A DNA stretch of 64,000 nucleotides from assembly GCA_958418815.1 (NCBI GenBank), contig CATZGB010000009.1:19606-83605 (forward strand). Direction: 5' to 3'. Every line of letters begins with the position of its first letter. Positions within the stretch are counted from its first letter, which is position 1. Positions 56,011-63,870 of this stretch are shown here, piece by piece. The notes under the pieces were generated by a model, which saw nothing but the letters and a program-made list of their open reading frames with translations, searched no databases and was not told the origin of the DNA. The position numbers were made by a program, and so were the translations under genes. The stretch comes from an uncultured Bacteroidales bacterium (GTDB taxonomy: Bacteria > Bacteroidota > Bacteroidia > Bacteroidales > Muribaculaceae).

Positions 56011-57414
56011 TCACTTGCTTTCCTCGTCGCCGGCAGTCTCGGCTGCCTCGTCGCCGGTCTCACCGGCCACCGCGTCGGCGGCTGCGGCCAGGTCTTCGGC
56101 GGGGTGCTCCTCGGCGCAAGTATCCTCAGCGGGAGCCTCGGCGGGAGTTTCGGCGGAATCGTCGTCAAACTCGGCCTTGAGGATGTCGAGCACATTGTCG
56201 ACGGTCTCCTCTTCGAGGTCGGCACGACGGATAAGGTCTTCGCGGGGGGTGTTGAGCACGCTCTTGGCGGTCACACAGCCCATGTCCTTGAGGGCATCGA
56301 TTACCCATTCGTCAATCTCATCCTTGAACTCGTCGAGGTAGATGTCCTCCTCGTAGACTTCGTCGGTGTCGCGGTAAACGTCGATGACATAGCCGGTGAG
56401 CATCGACGCGAGCTTGATGTTGAGGCCCTGCTTGCCGATGGCCAGCGAAACCTGGTCGGGCTTGAGGAACACCTCTGCCTTCTTCTCCTCCTCGTCGAGG
56501 CGGATTGACGACACCTTTGCGGGCGACAGGGCACGCTGGATGAAGAGCGAGGGGTTGGTGGTGAAAGGTATCACGTCGATGTTCTCGTTGCGCAGCTCGC
56601 GGACGATGCCGTGGATACGCGAACCCTTGACACCCACGCATGCGCCGACAGGGTCGATGCGGTCGTCGAAGCTCTCGACGGCGATTTTGGCGCGTTCGCC
56701 CGGGATGCGGGCCACGGCGCGGATGCTGATCAGGCCGTCGTGGATTTCAGGCACCTCAAGCTCGAAGAGGCGGCGCAGGAAATTCTCGTTGGTGCGCGAC
56801 ACGGTGATCTTGGGGTTGTTGTTGTTGTTGTCCACATTGGCGATGACGGCGCGGATGGTCTCACCCTTGCGGAAGAAATCGCCGGGGATGGCCTGGTTCT
56901 TGGGCAGAAGCAGCTCGTTTTTCTCATCGTCGAGCAGGAGGGTCTCACGCGACCATGTCTGGTAGACCTCGCCGGTCACCAGCTCCCCTTCCAGGTCTTT
57001 GAATTTCTCGTAGATGGCCTCTTTCTGAAGCTCGAGGATCTTTGACTGGAGGGTCTGACGGAGAGTGAGGATGGCGCGTCGTCCGAAGTCGGCGAAGATG
57101 ATTTCCTTGGTATGCTCCTCGCCAATCTCAACCTCGGGGTCGTTGTCGGCGCGGGCCTCGGTCAGCGCGATCTGGAGGTTGGGGTTGGACACCTCGCCGT
57201 CGGGCACGACTTCGAGGTTCTGGAATATCTGGACATCCCCCTTGTCGGGGTTCATGATGACGTCGAGGTTCTCGTCGGTGCCGAACATCTTCGCAAGCAC
57301 GTTGCGGAACGACTCTTCCAGCACGCTTATCATGGTTGTCTTGTCGATGTTCTTGAGTTCCTTGAACTCGGCAAAGCTCTCCACCATGTTTGGTGTTTCC
57401 TCTTTCTTGGCCAT
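56011..57414 (-). CDS. nusA: Transcription termination/antitermination factor NusA
   Basis: 467 aa. The NusA N-terminal RNA polymerase-binding domain (about 1-140), the S1 domain (LVTGEVYQTWSRETLLL, about 145-210) and KH domains (PVGACVGVKGSRIHGIVREL around 263; SLAIGKQGLNIKLASMLTG around 328) are in order. A helix-hairpin-helix-like part and a short acidic alanine-rich tail (DTCAEEHPAEDLAAA) end the protein. Its stop lies 76 bp before infB. Confidence 0.97.
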   Translation of the reverse strand: MAKKEETPNMVESFAEFKELKNIDKTTMISVLEESFRNVLAKMFGTDENLDVIMNPDKGDVQIFQNLEVVPDGEVSNPNLQIALTEARADNDPEVEIGEEHTKEIIFADFGRRAILTLRQTLQSKILELQKEAIYEKFKDLEGELVTGEVYQTWSRETLLLDDEKNELLLPKNQAIPGDFFRKGETIRAVIANVDNNNNNPKITVSRTNENFLRRLFELEVPEIHDGLISIRAVARIPGERAKIAVESFDDRIDPVGACVGVKGSRIHGIVRELRNENIDVIPFTTNPSLFIQRALSPAKVSSIRLDEEEKKAEVFLKPDQVSLAIGKQGLNIKLASMLTGYVIDVYRDTDEVYEEDIYLDEFKDEIDEWVIDALKDMGCVTAKSVLNTPREDLIRRADLEEETVDNVLDILKAEFDDDSAETPAEAPAEDTCAEEHPAEDLAAAADAVAGETGDEAAETAGDEESK

Positions 57415-57497
57415 AATGGGACAGTTATATCAGTATTATGTTGTTATTCGGGTATGTTAGCCGGGATTCCGCCTGGGAAGTCCCCGCGGATGGTTTC

Positions 57498-57965
57498 TTA
57501 TTTGAATCGCAGCAGATAATTGGCCTTCTTGACATTGGCGAAGGGGATTTCCTCCTGTTTGCTGACAAGGGAGGGGCGCTTTTCGCCGGGGAGTTTCTCC
57601 TTGACCTGGTATTCGACGGTGAAGCTGTCATCGCCGAGGGCCGCGAGGGTGGCGGCCAGCTTGCGGCCGTCGTTGGTCAGCAGCTCGATTTCGTTGCCGA
57701 GGTTCTTCTCCCACTGCCCCCTGACTTTGAAGGGGGCTGTCAGGCCGGCCGAACCGACTTCGAGGTCGTAGTCTTCAAGCTCGGCGGGAAGCAGCTCCTC
57801 GATTTTGCGGGTGAGGGCCGAGCATGTGTCTATGTCGAGGCTTCCGGGGGAGTCGACCTCAACGGCTATCGACTTGTCGGCCGACACGGTCACGTCTACG
57901 ATGAAGAGGTCAGAGTCCTTTATGGCCTCCTCCACTGCTGAAACTACTGTCTGTCTGTCAATCAT
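57498..57965 (-). CDS. rimP: Ribosome maturation factor RimP
   Basis: 155 aa. It helps assemble the 30S subunit. The N-terminal domain has FIVDVTVSADKSIAVEVDSPGSLDIDTCSALTRKIE-type sequence, then YDLEVGSAGLTAPFKVRGQWEKNLG, which is diagnostic (usually EVSSPGLxxPL). The ATG at 57965 is preferred. First gene of rimP-nusA-infB-folK; the gap to nusA is 83 bp. Confidence 0.94.
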   Translation of the reverse strand: MIDRQTVVSAVEEAIKDSDLFIVDVTVSADKSIAVEVDSPGSLDIDTCSALTRKIEELLPAELEDYDLEVGSAGLTAPFKVRGQWEKNLGNEIELLTNDGRKLAATLAALGDDSFTVEYQVKEKLPGEKRPSLVSKQEEIPFANVKKANYLLRFK

Positions 57966-58076
57966 CGGTTCTTTTGTTTAAATCCTTGTCTTCGCGCCTC
58001 GGTGCGGGGCTCAAGGCCGTGGAGCCTGCGGCAGATATGACACAGGCCCCGTCACACCCGGGGCGCAAAACGAAAT

Positions 58077-58100
58077 GGAGGAAGCCCGTGGGCCTCCTCC
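58077..58100 (-). terminator. Hairpin after the ion channel gene, within the rimP leader
   Basis: GGAGG.GGCCC pairs with GGGCTTCCTCC on the minus strand, followed by ATTTCGTTTTGC. It lies 18 bp past the channel stop codon and downstream of the TAACTTTG box at 58113-58120. Confidence 0.6.
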
Positions 58101-58112
58101 GATAACCATCTG

Positions 58113-58120
58113 CAAAGTTA
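58113..58120 (-). promoter_or_regulatory. Candidate -7 box of rimP overlapping the channel gene's stop codon
   Basis: TAACTTTG on the minus strand; its first three bases are the TAA stop of the channel gene. A transcript starting here would run through the hairpin at 58077-58100 within about 30 nt. Confidence 0.4.
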
Positions 58121-58954
58121 CGCATTTTTAGGCGTTTCCGCAACTTTTTTCTCTCCGGATGGAGCCGGTGTGGCCGAAGAGTCATCGGTTTTAACTTTTG
58201 ACACGCCGATATTAAGCATATTTAACACACTGCGGCTCCTCAATATCAGGCTCGACAGGTAGACCGTGAACAAGGGGAACATCACAATCCCCATGAGGGA
58301 CAGCACCACAGCGAGCAGCTTGCCCGCAAGGGTGACCGGGTTGAGCGAGCTGCCGAGGGTGGTGGCCTCGAGGCTGCACCACCAGAACGCGTCCCAGTAG
58401 CTTGTCACGCCGGGATTGACCGGCTGCTCCCTCTCGTAGAATATCAGCCCGGCGAAGTAGACCGTCAGGAGCATGATGGAGAGGTAGCTGACGAATATGC
58501 CTGTTATCCGGTTGGAGGCTATGTAATTGAGGACAATCGCCAGGGCGAGGGCACCACGGGCGAGGGGGAGGAACCGGGCGAAGTAGAGCGCGTCTGCCGA
58601 GAGCTGTATCTGGCAGGTGTCGACGATGTTGAGGAGGGGTATCGACATCAGCAGGAAAAACCATCGCGCCTTGAGATACCGCCCCCTGCCTCCGCGCGGC
58701 GTGAGCCACAGCTCGACGAAAAAGTCGGCGATGAACACCAGGCAGACACATAGCTGGAATGTCATGTAGACCCGGTTCTCCAGAAACGGGATGTCGTTGA
58801 AGGTGTCGTAGGATATGAACGCGATGAGCGCCACCGACAACACGAGGATTGCGGTGTGGAACACATCGAGTATCACCTTGCGCGTGAGCGGTTTGAGGCC
58901 CCGCGGGCGTGGATCCGTCGCGGCGCCGGCAGTCTGTTTGTCTGTGGAGTTCAT
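58118..58954 (-). CDS. Voltage-gated-type ion channel protein with atypical filter
   Basis: 278 aa with six hydrophobic segments: S1 (VFHTAILVLSVALIAFIS) to S4, a pore helix (SYWDAFWWCSLEATTLG) and S6 (LLAVVLSLMGIVMFPLFTVY). It is laid out like a tetrameric K+ channel, but the selectivity filter reads TTLGSS rather than TVGYG. S4 (ALYFARFLPLARGALALAIVL) has few arginines. The C-terminus is a short polar tail without a ligand-binding domain. It is probably a non-selective or altered cation channel of the inner membrane. Confidence 0.85.
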   Translation of the reverse strand: MNSTDKQTAGAATDPRPRGLKPLTRKVILDVFHTAILVLSVALIAFISYDTFNDIPFLENRVYMTFQLCVCLVFIADFFVELWLTPRGGRGRYLKARWFFLLMSIPLLNIVDTCQIQLSADALYFARFLPLARGALALAIVLNYIASNRITGIFVSYLSIMLLTVYFAGLIFYEREQPVNPGVTSYWDAFWWCSLEATTLGSSLNPVTLAGKLLAVVLSLMGIVMFPLFTVYLSSLILRSRSVLNMLNIGVSKVKTDDSSATPAPSGEKKVAETPKNA

Positions 58955-58980
58955 CCCTTTCTCGTTTTCATAAAAAACAA

Positions 58981-59020
58981 CCGTGGCGGCGTGATGGTTG
59001 AGACCATCGCGCCGCCACGG
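58981..59020 (-). terminator. Rho-independent terminator of the alcohol dehydrogenase gene
   Basis: A 17-bp stem (58981-58997 with 59004-59020, one mismatch) followed on the minus strand by TTGTTTTTTATG. It is 21 bp past the stop codon. Confidence 0.85.
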
Positions 59021-59040
59021 CGGTTTCCCGGGGCCGCCGG

Positions 59041-60210
59041 TCAGAGCATCAGGCGGTAGACCGCCATCGTGTCGACAGGCTGCAGGGGATAATACGGACC
59101 GAAGGGTGTGCCTTTGTTTTCGTGGAACTTGCGGGTCAGGGTGGCCAGGTCGGGGTCGGTTATCCCCAGTTCGCCGAGGGTCGACGGGAGGCCGATTGAC
59201 TTGAAGAACGCCCTGAGGGCATCGACGGTCTTGAGGGCCGCGCCCTTGTCGTCGGTGTCCTCCACGGCGAAGACGCGCCGGCCAAGCTGCGCCACCTTTT
59301 CGGGTCGGTGGGAAGCCATGAATGTCATCCAGGCGGGGAAGACAACGGCCAGCCCCGAGCCGTGGGTGACCCCGTAAAGGGCCGACAGTTCATGCTCGAG
59401 ACCGTGGGAGGTCCAGTCTTCGCGCCGTCCGCAGCCACACACGCCGTTATGGGCCAGCGTGCCTGCCCACATTATATTGGCGCGCGCCTGGTAGTCGTCA
59501 GGGGCGGCCATCACCTTGGGGGCCTCGTTGATTATGGCCATCAGCACCCCCTCGGCCACACGGTCGGTGGTCTCGACATCGCTTGTCGGGGTGAAATACC
59601 TCTCAAGGATGTGGGCCATCATGTCGGCAATCCCGGCGGCGGTCTGCTCGGGCGGCAGGGTGAATGTCAGCTCGGGGTTGAGTATGGCAAACTTGGGGCG
59701 GAGGGCGAAATCGGTGCGCAGGCTTATCTTGCGCAGCCCGTTGATTTTGGTGATCACCGAGTTGCCGCTTCCTTCGCTTCCGGCGGCGGGTATGGTCAGC
59801 ACCACCCCCACCGGGAGGGCCTGCTCCATGACAGCCTTGCCGGCCCAGAAGTCCCAGAAGTCTCCGTCATAGCACGCGCCTCCGGCGATGGCCTTAGCGG
59901 TGTCGATGACCGAACCGCCCCCGACGGCGAGTATGCCGTCAAGGCTGTTGTCGCGCACCATGGCGATGCCCTCATACACACGGTCATCTGTCGGGTTGGG
60001 CTTGATGCCGGTCAGCTCGACATATTCGATTCCGGCCTCGGCCAGAGAGTCGAAAACACGGCCGAGCAGGCCGCTCTTGCGGGCGGAGTTGCCGCCGCTG
60101 ACGACCAGCACCTTCCGGCATCCGGTCGAGGCCATCATCCTGCCGGTCTCCTTCTCGGTGTCGCGGCCAAAAATGTAGCGCGTGGGGGCGCAATAGGTGA
60201 AATTATCCAT
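59041..60210 (-). CDS. Iron-containing alcohol dehydrogenase (YqhD/BdhA type)
   Basis: 389 aa. Group III alcohol/aldehyde reductase. The cofactor-binding GGGSVIDTAKAIAGG (around residue 97) is intact, and metal-binding residues are present in GIADMMAHILERYF (Asp, His around 198) and SHGLEHELSALYGVTHGSGLAVV (two His around 266-280). Sequence order fits NADPH-dependent aldehyde/butanol dehydrogenases. It likely reduces reactive aldehydes or makes alcohols during fermentation. Monocistronic with a strong terminator. Confidence 0.92.
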   Translation of the reverse strand: MDNFTYCAPTRYIFGRDTEKETGRMMASTGCRKVLVVSGGNSARKSGLLGRVFDSLAEAGIEYVELTGIKPNPTDDRVYEGIAMVRDNSLDGILAVGGGSVIDTAKAIAGGACYDGDFWDFWAGKAVMEQALPVGVVLTIPAAGSEGSGNSVITKINGLRKISLRTDFALRPKFAILNPELTFTLPPEQTAAGIADMMAHILERYFTPTSDVETTDRVAEGVLMAIINEAPKVMAAPDDYQARANIMWAGTLAHNGVCGCGRREDWTSHGLEHELSALYGVTHGSGLAVVFPAWMTFMASHRPEKVAQLGRRVFAVEDTDDKGAALKTVDALRAFFKSIGLPSTLGELGITDPDLATLTRKFHENKGTPFGPYYPLQPVDTMAVYRLML

Positions 60211-60258
60211 AATCTTGTGAAAGGGTCAATCATGTGTCAATTATCAAGGCCAGAAGGG

Positions 60259-60873
60259 TCACAGGCGGGGCTCCACGGGGCCTTCGCGAAGAATCTCCGG
60301 GGAGGAGGAGTCAAGCAGCGACACCACGGCGGATGGTGACGCGTGCCCCTCACCCCCGTCTACCACGGCATCAACCGTGCCGGCGTAATGCAGGCTTATC
60401 GAGGAGGGCTGGCAGAGGTCATCGGGGTCTGCGTCATCCCACTCGATGGTGGTGGTAAGCAACGGATTTCCGAGGGCCGAGGCCAGATGGCGGGCAATCT
60501 CATTGTCGGGCACGCGCACACCGACCTCGCGACGCCCCTTGAAGGCTTTAGACAGCCGCGAGGAGGCGGGGAGTATGAAGGTGAACGGCCCGGGGAGGTT
60601 GCCCTTCATAAGCCTGAACGCCTCATTGTCGATACGGGCGTACTCGCTGGCCTGCGAAATGTCGCTGCACACTATGGCCAGCCGTTGCTTGTCGGGGTTT
60701 ATACCCTTCAGGCGGCAGACCCGCTCGACGGCGCGGTTATTGAGCGCGTCGCAACCGACGGCATACAGCGAGTCGGTCGGGTAGATGATTATCGCCCCAG
60801 AGCGCAGCATGCCGACAATCTCATCGACATACCGGTCGTTTATGCTGGAGGCATACATTTTGTAGGTCTTCAT
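60259..60873 (-). CDS. L-threonylcarbamoyladenylate synthase-type protein (TsaC/YrdC family)
   Basis: 204 aa. The Sua5/YciO/YrdC fold has IIYPTDSLYAVGCDALN, RLKGINPDKQRLAIVCSD, NLPGPFTFILPAS, VGVRVPDN and the end motif SAVVSLLDSSSPEILREG. Family members make threonylcarbamoyl-AMP for the t6A37 modification of tRNA. The YciO sub-branch differs subtly and has no settled role, so the enzyme name is likely but not certain. It lies 46 bp after the SUI1 gene. Confidence 0.88.
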   Translation of the reverse strand: MKTYKMYASSINDRYVDEIVGMLRSGAIIIYPTDSLYAVGCDALNNRAVERVCRLKGINPDKQRLAIVCSDISQASEYARIDNEAFRLMKGNLPGPFTFILPASSRLSKAFKGRREVGVRVPDNEIARHLASALGNPLLTTTIEWDDADPDDLCQPSSISLHYAGTVDAVVDGGEGHASPSAVVSLLDSSSPEILREGPVEPRL

Positions 60874-60919
60874 GGCGTTGATCGATGTTGGGCAGACCCC
60901 GCGCGGGTCGATGTCTGAT

Positions 60920-61258
60920 TCAGATTATACGGCATTTCAGCCCCATGGCGGCAAGTTCGGCGGCCACTTCACGGCGTTTGTCCCCCTGGATGAGGATTTC
61001 ACCTCCACGGGAAGAGCCGCCGGTGCCGAGGCGCTGCCTGAGCCGCCTCGCCACATCCTCGACCTGCTCGTCGGGGATTGTGAACCCGGCCACGATCGTG
61101 GCCGCCTTCCCCTTGCGCCCCTTCTTGTCGAGCAGCACGTCGAGCCGCGCCTTCTCCACGGAGTCGGCGCCGGAAGGTTGCCGAGGAGTTTCGGGCATAT
61201 TGTCCTCCCCTTCGGGGAGTGAGGCTTTCAGCGCCTCAAGAGATGACATCCAGTCCAT
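60920..61258 (-). CDS. SUI1/YciH-family translation factor
   Basis: 112 aa. The C-terminal 75 residues form the eIF1/SUI1 domain (RKGKAATIVAGFTIPDEQV; RLRQRLGTGGSSRGGEILIQGDKR), with the typical glycine/basic loop. The N-terminal 35 residues are polar and not conserved. YciH-like proteins bind the 30S subunit and may tune initiation under stress. It follows the lipoprotein gene by 6 bp. Confidence 0.93.
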   Translation of the reverse strand: MDWMSSLEALKASLPEGEDNMPETPRQPSGADSVEKARLDVLLDKKGRKGKAATIVAGFTIPDEQVEDVARRLRQRLGTGGSSRGGEILIQGDKRREVAAELAAMGLKCRII

Positions 61259-61264
61259 GGCGGG

Positions 61265-61738
61265 TCAGGGTTGCAGGGTTGAGTGAATTGAGTCGTCGGG
61301 CATCCCCTCCTCCGAAAGGTCGGGGGGGAAGTCGATCGAACCGCTGATGCGGGTGAGCATCACGAAGTGGGGCACATCCTCCGGGGCGAGGGTGGAGATG
61401 AATCCCCTGAGGGAATCGCCCGAGAGTTTCCACGCCTGGCGCACACACTGGGTAGCGTCGGCGATGTTCTCGTCGGTCTTGTCAGTGTCGGGCAGCTTCA
61501 TGAACACTATTGCCATGCGGCCAAGCTGGTTCTCGTCGAGCCGGTCGAAGTCCTCAGCCATCAGGGTGGCGCATATACGGGCCGCGCCGTCGGGGTTGCC
61601 GTCGGCCAGCAGCTGTTCGGCGTCGGCCAGGCACGCGTCCACATCCCTGGACGAATGGGAGCCACAAGCCGCCAGCACCAGCAACAAAGGGGCTGTCAGC
61701 AGCAACAGTGACAATCTTTTTACAGTGGTATGATTCAT
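61265..61738 (-). CDS. Putative lipoprotein
   Basis: 157 aa. The signal peptide ends in LLLVLAAC (Cys25), a lipobox. The body is helical with tetratricopeptide-like spacing (ACLADAEQLLADGNPDGAARI; EDFDRLDENQLGRMAIVFMKL). No family recognised. First gene of a likely operon with the SUI1 protein and the TsaC-type protein. Confidence 0.75.
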   Translation of the reverse strand: MNHTTVKRLSLLLLTAPLLLVLAACGSHSSRDVDACLADAEQLLADGNPDGAARICATLMAEDFDRLDENQLGRMAIVFMKLPDTDKTDENIADATQCVRQAWKLSGDSLRGFISTLAPEDVPHFVMLTRISGSIDFPPDLSEEGMPDDSIHSTLQP

Positions 61739-61808
61739 ATGCTAAGGATTGCGGAAACAAAGGCAGTCAATGGTAAGGTGGCGGAGAGAAGAGGTCAGCC
61801 AGGGGCTT

Positions 61809-62231
61809 TCAATCCATACGCCGGTGATAGTCGTAAGTTATGCCCTGGCGCTGTATGGAGAGGGTCGACTCGTTGAAACCCGTGATCGGGTATGCGACCC
61901 TGCGGGAGATATGCCCCACAAGGCCCGGGTCCCCCTCCTCGATGGTGATGCTGGTGGAGTCGCTTTCGATGATGAGCGAGTCACCCTCGACCTTCCAGAC
62001 CCCAGTGACGCTGTAAGAGATGTCGCCGGGCCGGATTGCCCTCAGCACCGAGGTGCGGTCGGCGTTCAGCTCCATAAGCGGCCTGGTGTCGGAGAGGGCC
62101 GGGATGTAGTATTTCCCCACCATCTTCTCCTCCTGGTCGCTCAGCCCGCCGCAGGCCGACAGCAGCGCCAGCAAGGGGAGAACCGACGCGAGCAGACGGT
62201 GTCTGGCAGAGCGTCTCGCTATTGATTCCAT
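61809..62231 (-). CDS. Putative lipoprotein, lipocalin-like
   Basis: 140 aa from the ATG at 62231 (MESIARRSARH); the ATG at 62240 would coincide with the predicted transcript start. The signal peptide ends in LLALLSAC. The mature part is beta-strand-rich (KYYIPALSDTRPLMELNADRTSVLRAI; VTGVWKVEGDSLIIESDSTS), like the small lipocalin-like stress lipoproteins of Bacteroidales. Specific function unknown. Promoter at 62246-62277. Confidence 0.75.
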   Translation of the reverse strand: MESIARRSARHRLLASVLPLLALLSACGGLSDQEEKMVGKYYIPALSDTRPLMELNADRTSVLRAIRPGDISYSVTGVWKVEGDSLIIESDSTSITIEEGDPGLVGHISRRVAYPITGFNESTLSIQRQGITYDYHRRMD

Positions 62232-62245
62232 CTTTATCATATCTG

Positions 62246-62277
62246 CAAAGTTACAATCATACATCAGCATTTCCAAA
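62246..62277 (-). promoter_or_regulatory. Promoter of the lipocalin-like lipoprotein
   Basis: TTTG (62274-62277) and TAACTTTG (62246-62253) on the minus strand are exactly 20 bp apart, one of the three best matches in the window. The predicted start of transcription (about 62239) is only a few bases before the ATG. Confidence 0.75.
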
Positions 62278-62331
62278 ATAAAAGCCCGAAATTTTGACGG
62301 CAACAACCGCGACAGGGGCCTTTTCAAGGCA

Positions 62332-63072
62332 TCAGTCGGCCATCATACGCAATATCGCGAGCGACGGCGGCTCCCCTACCGAGGGATAATGGGTCTGGTA
62401 GTAGAGCAGTATCCTGTCGAGTATGGTGTTGCGCTCAAAACGTGTCAGCCTGTAAAGGCCGAGGTTGCGGAACGTCATGCGCCCCAGGCTGCTTGCGGCC
62501 TCCGACTCCCCGGGTGGCAGATAGTTGCGGTGGGCCGGAGGAAAGCGCCTGAAGATTCCGTCGGCGAAGTCAAGCACCGACCCCGGCAGGTATGTCGGCC
62601 AGTCAGGCTCTATGCCGAGGAAACGGGTGAGCCTCAACAGGAAACATAGATGGAAGTTGAGCAACGCCGTCCCCTGCAGGGCGTGTCCTCGCCTTGAGTC
62701 GCCGAGCCTGACAAGCGCGTCATCGATGAAATCAAACAGCAGCGGGTCGGCCATAGGCTCCTTAAGCAACGACGACAGGATGTCGGCCACGAACAGCGCG
62801 ATGGTCGACCGCAAAGGGTCGGCCACGGGGGGCAACACCACCGCTTTCACGTCACGAATGGGATGGATGTCGCGCCCCGGACGGATGTCGGCCACGCATT
62901 CAAACCGCCCCATCGGCATTAGCAACGCCCTGAGTCGCGCCGCCGCGCGGCCTGTGCCGGCTGGCACAAGAAATGAAAGCCGGCCAGCCTGACGGGTGTA
63001 GGCCGTCAGTATTGAGTTGCGGTCGGAATACCTCACCGTGCGGAGGGCTATGCAGTCGAGCGGTCTGTACAC
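62332..63072 (-). CDS. recO: DNA repair protein RecO
   Basis: 246 aa beginning at a GTG (63072). The N-terminal OB fold (CIALRTVRYSDRNSILTAYTRQAGRLSFLVPAG) and the helical C-terminal domain match RecO, which loads RecA on gapped DNA with RecF/RecR. The usual zinc cysteines of the C-terminal domain are not evident, as in several Bacteroidetes. TAAATTTG at 63117-63124 (minus) is the likely -7 box. Confidence 0.9.
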   Translation of the reverse strand: MYRPLDCIALRTVRYSDRNSILTAYTRQAGRLSFLVPAGTGRAAARLRALLMPMGRFECVADIRPGRDIHPIRDVKAVVLPPVADPLRSTIALFVADILSSLLKEPMADPLLFDFIDDALVRLGDSRRGHALQGTALLNFHLCFLLRLTRFLGIEPDWPTYLPGSVLDFADGIFRRFPPAHRNYLPPGESEAASSLGRMTFRNLGLYRLTRFERNTILDRILLYYQTHYPSVGEPPSLAILRMMAD

Positions 63073-63162
63073 CTTAATATAATTTAAAGGGAGGGGGAAT
63101 AGTTCGTAAAACGGCGCAAATTTAACTAAAAAACCTTAAACGCGAACTTTTTCGCCTGAAAA

Positions 63163-63194
63163 TTTGGTCACTTCAGAAAAAGAGATTAACTTTG
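63163..63194 (+). promoter_or_regulatory. Promoter of the tRNA-Glu/rpsT/tRNA-Glu unit
   Basis: TTTG (63163-63166) and TAACTTTG (63187-63194) exactly 20 bp apart; transcription would start near 63200, about 40 nt before the first tRNA. Confidence 0.8.
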
Positions 63195-63241
63195 CAGTCG
63201 CAAAATGCCCCCGGTCTCACGGCCCGGCAGTTGCGCAAGTT

Positions 63242-63313
63242 GGCCCATTCGTCTATCGGCTAGGACGCAAGATTTTCATTCTTGAAAGAGGAGTTCGATT
63301 CTCCTATGGGCTA
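63242..63313 (+). tRNA. tRNA-Glu (TTC), first copy
   Basis: 72 nt. The acceptor stem GGCCCAT/ATGGGCT has a G-U first pair. The anticodon stem CAAGA/TCTTG surrounds the loop TTTTCAT with anticodon TTC, and the T arm is GGAGTTCGATTCTCC. CCA is not encoded. Confidence 0.96.
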
Positions 63314-63354
63314 CTAATAACAAGAAAACAAAGAAGAAAAAAGCATAACAAAAA

Positions 63355-63609
63355 ATGGCAAACCATAAATCTGCTTTAAAACGTATCCGCCAGACCGAAA
63401 GCCGTCGCCTTCGCAACCGTTACTACGCAAAGACCGCCCGCAACGCCGTGCGTCGTCTCCGCGCTATGACCGACAAGGCTGCCGCCCAGGAAGCTTACCC
63501 CAAGATTGTCGCTATGCTGGACCGTATGGCTGCAAAGAAGACCATCTCCAAGAACAAGGCTTCCAACCTCAAGAGCAAGCTGGCGCTCCATATCAACAAG
63601 CTCGGCTGA
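63355..63609 (+). CDS. rpsT: 30S ribosomal protein S20
   Basis: 84 aa. It binds 16S rRNA early in 30S assembly. The start MANHKSALKRIRQTESRRLRN and the NKASNLKSKLALHINKL end are typical. It lies 41 bp after the first tRNA-Glu and 146 bp before the second, so it is probably made from the same promoter and released by tRNA processing. Confidence 0.98.
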   Translation: MANHKSALKRIRQTESRRLRNRYYAKTARNAVRRLRAMTDKAAAQEAYPKIVAMLDRMAAKKTISKNKASNLKSKLALHINKLG

Positions 63610-63755
63610 TAGCCGCCTGTTGACAAGCAAGGGACAAGCCGCCATCGGCCTCATCCCCTCAGACAGAGACCAAGGCCCGCAAGGCCACGTCAACATATTT
63701 TTTCATACTTTGTTACCAGATTCTCACGGCTTGCGAAAGCCGGAGGATTAACCGG

Positions 63756-63827
63756 GGCCCATTCGTCTATCGGCTAGGACGCAAGATTTTCATTCTTGAA
63801 AGAGGAGTTCGATTCTCCTATGGGCTA
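63756..63827 (+). tRNA. tRNA-Glu (TTC), second copy
   Basis: 72 nt, identical to the copy at 63242-63313. Followed by a terminator. Confidence 0.96.
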
Positions 63828-63832
63828 CACAG

Positions 63833-63870
63833 CAACGGCAACCGACACTTATCGGTTGCCGTTGTTGTAT
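63833..63870 (+). terminator. Rho-independent terminator after the second tRNA-Glu
   Basis: A 13-bp perfect stem (63833-63845 with 63852-63864) and a 6-nt loop, followed by TTGTAT. The remaining sequence to 64000 has no gene; it ends in four CCAT repeats (63983-63998). Confidence 0.8.
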
